From the NCBI GenBank assembly GCA_011176545.1, contig DUEN01000013.1, positions 1 through 37,457 of the forward strand: 37,457 nt of DNA, written 5' to 3'. A model generated the notes under the pieces. The model saw nothing but the letters and a program-made list of their open reading frames with translations, did not search any database and had not been told where the DNA came from. Both the position numbers and the translations under genes were made by a program. Origin of the DNA: Caldilineae bacterium (GTDB lineage: Bacteria > Chloroflexota > Anaerolineae > DUEN01). Below are positions 33,190 through 37,457 of the stretch, piece after piece (the first letter of the stretch is position 1; every line of letters starts with the position of its first letter).

Positions 33190-34032
33190 CTAGACCGAAC
33201 ATGATGCCTGGGCTAGGATCTCGCGCGCCCGATTGCAGGAGGCGCAGGTCGGGTTGGCGCATAACAATGCCGCCGGGTCCTCCCGCAGCAGGTCGATCAC
33301 CGTGTTGATCAGGTCTTGGCCGCGCATAAGCTGGACGGGAGCGGTGCCCACAAATCCCTTGCGCACGAGCCCACGTGCTTCCAGGATCGGGCCGATCGCC
33401 TCGAACCCGGCGGAGCATCCAGGCGGTCGCAGTAGGGGCACGTGGATCACCTGGCCGCTTGGGAGCACCACGGGCATCGGCTCGGCCGGCTTCGAGCAGG
33501 TGTGCCCCCAATAGGGCACATCTGCACATGCTTCGCCCACGTGGATCGTGGAATTGCGATTGTGTCCCACGCCCAGCAACAACACGTATCCTCCCAGGCG
33601 TGCCAGCCGGGCCGGCGGGCTGTCTGGCCCCAGTGGCGGCATCAGATGGTGTCCCTCGATCAGCGCGGCCGCGTCCGCTCCCCAGACCGCCACCGAATGG
33701 GTGGGATGCCAGCTCCGCAGCACGCCCGGCTGCTGCCGGAACACCTCGGTGATGCGCCCCACACGAGAGGGAGTTCGCGCTACGTCGAACCTTCGCCTCT
33801 CCCAGGCGAAGGTGGGCACCATCACCGTGCCCGTGGGCCCCACCACCTCCTGAAAGGCCCGGATGACGGCCTCCGCCCCGCCCTCCACGTAGCCGATGCT
33901 GCGCAGGGAGCTATGAAAGAACACCCGATCCCCCGTGCCGAGTCCCAATCGGCGAAGATCGGCCGCGATCTGCTCCTCAGTGATGACGGGACGTGCCCTC
34001 AGGCGCTCGACCTCGATCACTTCCCGCATCAT
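33190..34032 (-). CDS. AAC(3)-family N-acetyltransferase
   Basis: Acetyl-CoA-dependent N-acetyltransferase of the aminoglycoside 3-N-acetyltransferase/YokD family, 280 residues. Family blocks: FFHSSLRSIGYVEGG at about 38-52, MVPTFAWERR at 71-80, HPTHSVAVWG at 109-118 (with the active-site His) and LLGVGHNRNSTIHVGE near 152-167. A Cys cluster closes the protein (CANPTCASCNRA, then a last CSV), not found in the resistance enzymes I know. The start overlaps the SIS stop codon, so the two are coupled. In a sugar-uptake operon a role in acetylating an amino sugar or metabolite is more likely than drug resistance. The ATG at 34032 or the next codon (34029) could be used. Confidence 0.88.
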   Translation of the reverse strand: MMREVIEVERLRARPVITEEQIAADLRRLGLGTGDRVFFHSSLRSIGYVEGGAEAVIRAFQEVVGPTGTVMVPTFAWERRRFDVARTPSRVGRITEVFRQQPGVLRSWHPTHSVAVWGADAAALIEGHHLMPPLGPDSPPARLARLGGYVLLLGVGHNRNSTIHVGEACADVPYWGHTCSKPAEPMPVVLPSGQVIHVPLLRPPGCSAGFEAIGPILEARGLVRKGFVGTAPVQLMRGQDLINTVIDLLREDPAALLCANPTCASCNRAREILAQASCSV

Positions 34033-35102
34033 AGATGGACGACCAGATCCAGGTTTCGTGGTCGATCGGGGTCCAACTCCTTCGCCATCGAGCGATGGTA
34101 GGCCATCAACTGGAGCAGCGGCAGGTATAACACGCCGCGCGCTGTCTCCGGCAGGCCACTGTTCAACGTGACGACAAAGTCGGCGCCGCCGAGCTCTTCC
34201 GCAGTGCCTTCCTCGGCGATGGCCAACACCCGGGCGCCCAGCCCTCGCATCTCCCGCAACACGGCCACCTCGTGCTCGCGGGCCGAATCGGACACCATCC
34301 CGATCACCAGGGTGCTCTCATTCACCATGGATTTGGGACCATGCCGGAACTCCAGGAAGTGGAAGGCCTCCGCGTACGTTAAGGACATTTCCTTCATCTT
34401 CAGCATGGTCTCGCAGGCTAGGCCATAGTAGATGCCGGAACCCAGGAAGAAGGCGCGATCGATGCCGAGATCGCTCCCCAATCGTTCCGCCAGGTCGCTG
34501 TAGTTATCCAGCAAGGCCCGTCCGGCGTCAGGAAGCCGATCCAGCTGCGCCAGATACGCGTCGTCACCGGCGGCCAGGCCCGCCAGCACCTGCGTCAGGA
34601 CGTACATGCTCGCGAATGACCGGGTCTGGGCGATGCTCTTCTCTTGCGCGGCGGGCGCGCTCAGCACTACCTGCGCGACCTGGGCCATCGGCGTATCCGG
34701 GTAACAGGTGACGACCGCCACATCGGAGCCACCGTGGGCTTTAAAAGCTTCCATGGCCCGTAGCGTCTCCGTGGTCGTGCCCGAGCGGGAGACAGCCACC
34801 AGCAGTGGGCGCCGCGCCGGCCCCAGCACCGCCTCTGGATAGAACCATAACTCAGAGGATGGCAGACCGCGGGCACGCCAGCCGGCAAGCCGCTGCAACA
34901 ACGAGGCTGCGGCCAGGGCGAGATAGTAAGTTGAGCCACACCCGATGAACAGCGCATCATCCATGCCCTGGGCCAGGAAGGCGCGCACCTCATCGAGCTT
35001 CTGATGGGCCTCCGTCAGCGTCTGGGCCCATACCTCCGGCTGCGACGTAATCTCTTCATAGGTGTGTCGGCCACGTTCTGTGGTCAGTGCGTCGTTCCCC
35101 AT
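34029..35102 (-). CDS. GlmS/AgaS-like double-SIS sugar isomerase or deaminase
   Basis: Predicted cytoplasmic aldose-ketose isomerase/deaminase for a phosphosugar or amino sugar, 357 residues with two SIS domains. The opening HTYEEITSQPEVWAQTL is typical of GlmS-like and AgaS-like proteins. The first SIS shows DALFIGCGSTYYLAL and VSRSGTTTET; the second FFLGSGIYYGLACETMLKMKEM. The block AEAFHFLEFRHGPKSMV follows, with the Glu and His shared by glucosamine-phosphate isomerases, and the end LDPDRPRNLDLVVHL matches the GlmS tail. It lacks a glutamine amidotransferase domain, so it cannot use glutamine directly. AAGGAG supports the start. Its 3' end overlaps the AAC(3)-like gene by 4 bases. Confidence 0.9.
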   Translation of the reverse strand: MGNDALTTERGRHTYEEITSQPEVWAQTLTEAHQKLDEVRAFLAQGMDDALFIGCGSTYYLALAAASLLQRLAGWRARGLPSSELWFYPEAVLGPARRPLLVAVSRSGTTTETLRAMEAFKAHGGSDVAVVTCYPDTPMAQVAQVVLSAPAAQEKSIAQTRSFASMYVLTQVLAGLAAGDDAYLAQLDRLPDAGRALLDNYSDLAERLGSDLGIDRAFFLGSGIYYGLACETMLKMKEMSLTYAEAFHFLEFRHGPKSMVNESTLVIGMVSDSAREHEVAVLREMRGLGARVLAIAEEGTAEELGGADFVVTLNSGLPETARGVLYLPLLQLMAYHRSMAKELDPDRPRNLDLVVHL

Positions 35103-35136
35103 GGCATCTCCTTAACCCTGTATGTTGTGAAAATGT

Positions 35137-35164
35137 GACGAAAGACGGATGACGAAGGACGAAA
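35137..35164. repeat. Heptamer tandem repeat, GACGAAA type
   Basis: Four units in 7-base register: GACGAAA, GACGGAT, GACGAAG, GACGAAA. It is the longest array of this heptamer here, in the 99-base gap between amidohydrolase and SIS genes. Confidence 0.7.
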
Positions 35165-35201
35165 GGCCTGCTCGCGATCCCGGCGGGCCGCAGGATAACC
35201 T

Positions 35202-36260
35202 TCATCCGGACAGGCCCAACAGGCGGTAGGCGTTGGCGTGATAGATCTTGCGCAACACCTCATCCGGGAGGTGTACGCCATAGATACGCCACCGACCCTG
35301 GCGAGGGACCTCCTCGGTCCCGTAGGCGAAGTATTCGTCGTCCGTCTCCAGGAAGCGGTAGTAGATGCGATACAGCGCCGGATTCACCGGCTGGTCGATC
35401 CCGAATAGCACCCGATCCTGATATTCGATCAGGAAACGGCGGGCGGTGTACGGCTGGCGGCCCAGCTCGGCGATCCGCTCCGCAATGTCCACGTAGAAGT
35501 TCGGGCATGCGTCCATCAACTCCGCCACCCAGGCCAGGTTCTCGGCATAAGCCCCCATGTGAGCGCCGATGAAGGTCGTCTCCGGATGACGGCGCACCAG
35601 GTTCGCGAATTGATCGATGACCGTCTCAAACGAGGGGAACTCCGGCCCGTAGAAGTGCCAGTCGGGATGGGCGTGGAGCTCCTCCCAACGCTCATTGAAG
35701 CGGTCCAGCGGATCGAAGAAGGCGACGGGATCCGCGATGTGGATGAGGACGGGGAGCCCCAGCTCGCCCGCCGTCTCCCATAATGGATCCAGCCGCTCAT
35801 CGTCCACGGAGACCATGCGCCCCTCGCTGTCACGGATGCCCAGCCCCAGGTCCTTCCATACCTTCAGGCCGCGGGCCCCCATGGCCGCGCTGTGGCGCAG
35901 GCTCTCCACGGCGTATCGCGGGAAATCCGGGTCCTCGGCCCAGCGCCCCCAGTTCAGCCGGGCGAAGACGACGAAGCGGTCGGGATGAGGCCGCTGGAAA
36001 TGCACGATATGTTCGGCCAGGGTGTCATCCCAGCCGCCGTCCAGATCCACGATCATCTGCACGCCCGCCTCATCCATCAACGCCAGCAGCTCCTCCACCG
36101 GCCGCTTCACCCAGTTGCCGAAGACCGGTCCCAGATGGTTGTGGACATCAACGACGGGGAAGCGCGGCCGCTCGATCGGCGTCTCCTTGACCACTAAGCG
36201 CGGCCGCGGCATGTATTCCCGCAGCAACAGCTCATCGGCCGGGATCTGCCTCGTCTTCAT
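35202..36260 (-). CDS. Amidohydrolase-2 family TIM-barrel protein (operon IV)
   Basis: Predicted metal-dependent hydrolase or decarboxylase, 352 residues. Landmarks: HxH on strand 1 (His40, His42 in VVDVHNHLGP), GARGLKVWKDLG near 130, LPVLIHIADP near 170-180, FIGAHMGAYAEN near 228 and RVLFGIDQPVN near 282, with the late Asp. The tail LRKIYHANAYRLLGL is the usual C-terminal helix. The start is uncertain: ATG 36260 (MKTRQIPADELLL) was chosen. ATG 36290 lies inside the frame just after the inverted-repeat element and has no ribosome site. AAGGAGG at 36284-36278 is 17 bases from 36260, farther than normal. It probably acts between the PdxA-family enzyme and the SIS protein in the pathway. Confidence 0.87.
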   Translation of the reverse strand: MKTRQIPADELLLREYMPRPRLVVKETPIERPRFPVVDVHNHLGPVFGNWVKRPVEELLALMDEAGVQMIVDLDGGWDDTLAEHIVHFQRPHPDRFVVFARLNWGRWAEDPDFPRYAVESLRHSAAMGARGLKVWKDLGLGIRDSEGRMVSVDDERLDPLWETAGELGLPVLIHIADPVAFFDPLDRFNERWEELHAHPDWHFYGPEFPSFETVIDQFANLVRRHPETTFIGAHMGAYAENLAWVAELMDACPNFYVDIAERIAELGRQPYTARRFLIEYQDRVLFGIDQPVNPALYRIYYRFLETDDEYFAYGTEEVPRQGRWRIYGVHLPDEVLRKIYHANAYRLLGLSG

Positions 36261-36290
36261 CGTGGTGGAATGTCCAACCTCCTTCTTCAT

Positions 36291-36463
36291 CACCGCGGAG
36301 ACGCTGAGAGCGCAGAGCTTTTTTCTCTCACTTGGAATAAGAGGCGACCTGCAGGTCGCCCCTACAGGTATGTAAAGGAAACGCGTGTGCTGGCTATGTC
36401 GTATATGCCAATATGAGCGTTTGTTTTCCCTTTCTCCTCTACGTGCTCTGCGTCTCTGCGGTG
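36291..36463. mobile_element. MITE-like element with CACCGC inverted ends
   Basis: CACCGCGGAGACGCTGAG (36291-36308) and, on the other strand, CACCGCAGAGACGCAGAG (36463-36446) are inverted repeats matching at 16 of 18 positions, enclosing 173 bases with no gene. A GTAGGGG-type palindrome (36340-36363) lies inside. A lone copy of the end sequence is at 18406-18439. The element fills most of the 217 bases between the PdxA-family and amidohydrolase genes and abuts the latter's N-terminal codons. No target duplication is obvious. Confidence 0.5.
36340..36363. repeat. Palindrome of the GTAGGGG/CCCCTAC type
   Basis: 24-base palindrome centred on CTGCAG, arms AGAGGCGACC and GGTCGCCCCT. As in the 272-305 and 20958-20987 copies, one A in the left arm makes an A/C mismatch on the plus strand and G-U on the minus. 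Confidence 0.7.
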
Positions 36464-36477
36464 TAATATGTATGTAA

Positions 36478-37457
36478 TTACTCTGGCAAGGACAGCCTCG
36501 CCGTATATTTCAGCGCCATCGCCAGGCTACCCGGGTCCGCGATCCCCCGGCCGGCGATGTCGAAAGCGGTGCCGTGCGCAGTGGTTCCGCAGACGACCGG
36601 CAACCCCATGAACAGTGTGGCGCCCGATCGGCGCGCCAGCAGCTTGCGCGCGATGTTGGCTTGGTCGTGATACATACAGACCACGCCGTTGTACCCCTGA
36701 TCCATGGCCGTCAGGAACACCGTGTCGGCCGGGAAGGGACCTTGGGCGTCGATCCCTCGCTGCTGCGCCTCCTCGATAGCCGGGCCGATCTCGTCGATCT
36801 CCTCCTGCCCGAAGAGGCCTCCCTCTCCAGCGTGGACGTTCAGCGCCGCCACCGCGATCCTGGGATGCTCGATCCCGACCCTCATCAGGGCCTCGTGCAT
36901 CCTCTCGATGTACCGGAGCACCCGATCCTTAGTAATCAGGTCCGCTATCTCGCGGAAGGGGACGTGCTCCGTCACCGCGACGGTCCACAGGGAGCCCATA
37001 ACGCCCATGATGAACGCATCGGGACTCCCGGTGAAATCGGCCAGGTACGCGAGCTCGTCCATGTAGTCGTATCCGGCCAGGTGAAACGCCTCCTTGTTCA
37101 GGGGCGCCGAGACCACACCATGTACCTCCCCAGCCATGGCCAGCTCGAAGGCTTTGCGCAGGCACAGGGCGGCGGCCTGCCCCATGGCCGGATCCACTTG
37201 CCCCCAGAGGATGCGATCGATGCGCACTCCTTCCGGGCAGAGGACATCCACACGCGGCGGAGCGAACTTGGCCTCGGACAGCGACGAGATCGGCTCAAAC
37301 GTCAGCTCCGCGCCGACGATCCTGGCGGCCTCCCTCATGACCGATGGATCGCCCACGACGAAGAGGCGACAAGTCTCGTACGCCCCACTCTGAGAGAGGA
37401 CCTTGACGATGAGCTCAGGCCCTATCCCCGCGGCATCACCCATGGTGATCGCGATGA
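36478..37457 (-). CDS. PdxA-family 4-phospho-hydroxyacid dehydrogenase, first residues outside window
   Basis: NAD-dependent oxidative decarboxylase of the 4-hydroxythreonate-4-phosphate dehydrogenase family. About 325 residues are visible and the frame continues past the right edge (IAITMGDAAGIGPEL), so perhaps five to ten N-terminal residues are missing; the ATG at 37443 is internal. Metal-binding His residues are in TEHVPFREI, ALNVHAGEGG and MYHDQANIARK, matching PdxA His166, His210 and His265. The tail GTAFDIAGRGIADPGSLAMAL is also family-like. In a transport operon without other vitamin B6 genes, it is more likely a PdxA2-type catabolic enzyme for threonate- or erythronate-like acids, which usually works with a DUF1537 kinase. 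Such a kinase could lie just outside the window. Confidence 0.92.
   Translation of the reverse strand, partial: IAITMGDAAGIGPELIVKVLSQSGAYETCRLFVVGDPSVMREAARIVGAELTFEPISSLSEAKFAPPRVDVLCPEGVRIDRILWGQVDPAMGQAAALCLRKAFELAMAGEVHGVVSAPLNKEAFHLAGYDYMDELAYLADFTGSPDAFIMGVMGSLWTVAVTEHVPFREIADLITKDRVLRYIERMHEALMRVGIEHPRIAVAALNVHAGEGGLFGQEEIDEIGPAIEEAQQRGIDAQGPFPADTVFLTAMDQGYNGVVCMYHDQANIARKLLARRSGATLFMGLPVVCGTTAHGTAFDIAGRGIADPGSLAMALKYTARLSLPE

Noticed and set aside
33190..34032. Aminoglycoside-resistance gene
   Set aside because: The fold is right, but the operon context and the extra Cys cluster argue for a metabolic role; resistance is not claimed.
7182..35164. Heptamer arrays as a CRISPR
   Set aside because: Units are 7 bases, contiguous and without spacers, and no cas gene is present.
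36478..37443. Complete PdxA-family gene starting at the ATG 37443
   Set aside because: The residues before it (IAIT) belong to the family's usual opening IAITMGDPAG, so the true start lies outside the window.

Overview
The window is a dense, GC-rich block of carbohydrate uptake and catabolism genes. It most likely comes from a member of the Chloroflexota (Anaerolineae-like). The main reason is the four solute-binding lipoproteins: each starts with a Tat-type SRRDFL/TRRDFL signal, ends it with an AAC or AGC lipobox, and continues into a Pro/Ala/Glu linker (one has a VIEKVVEVTP linker), a style common in that phylum. This is judged from protein style only. No rRNA, tRNA or CRISPR array was seen.

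Layout. (I) 8119-1, minus strand: a FadR-type GntR regulator, a Gfo/Idh/MocA dehydrogenase, an SMP-30-type lactonase, a UlaG-like metallo-hydrolase, a binding protein, two permeases and the start of an M55 D-aminopeptidase. The order suggests uptake of a sugar, oxidation to a lactone, and hydrolysis. (II) 23675-8134, minus strand: a probable 15-kb operon with an FGGY kinase, an amidohydrolase, a DXR-like (SAF-domain) dehydrogenase, a zinc alcohol dehydrogenase, a VOC protein, MalG-like and MalF-like permeases, a binding protein, an unknown protein, a DUF5060/DUF4038-type glycosidase, a FucI-like isomerase, a KdsD-like SIS isomerase and, last, a SorC-family regulator. It starts at a consensus promoter followed by a perfect palindrome. 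This is the best candidate for an undescribed catabolic pathway. (III) An RluA-type pseudouridine synthase (minus strand) is divergent from a GntR regulator, a binding protein and two permeases on the plus strand (24840-29437). (IV) Right edge to 29573, minus strand: a PdxA-family dehydrogenase (cut by the edge), an amidohydrolase, a GlmS-like SIS protein, an AAC(3)-family acetyltransferase, a binding protein and two permeases. Operons III and IV converge on a shared hairpin terminator at 29470-29510.

Common themes. All four ABC cassettes are of the CUT1 type and none carries an ATPase gene, so they probably share an MsmX/UgpC-like ATPase encoded elsewhere. Each binding-protein gene is followed directly by a strong hairpin, and in three cassettes the hairpin separates it from the permease genes. 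This may set the excess of binding protein over permease. Three promoters close to the sigma-70 consensus, each with adjacent inverted repeats, sit ahead of the regulator genes or regulated operons.

The gaps between genes are full of small repeats: heptamer tandem arrays at five places, palindromes with GTAGGGG/CCCCTAC-type arms, copies of a CACCGCAGAGACGC repeat, and two elements with terminal inverted repeats that look like MITEs.
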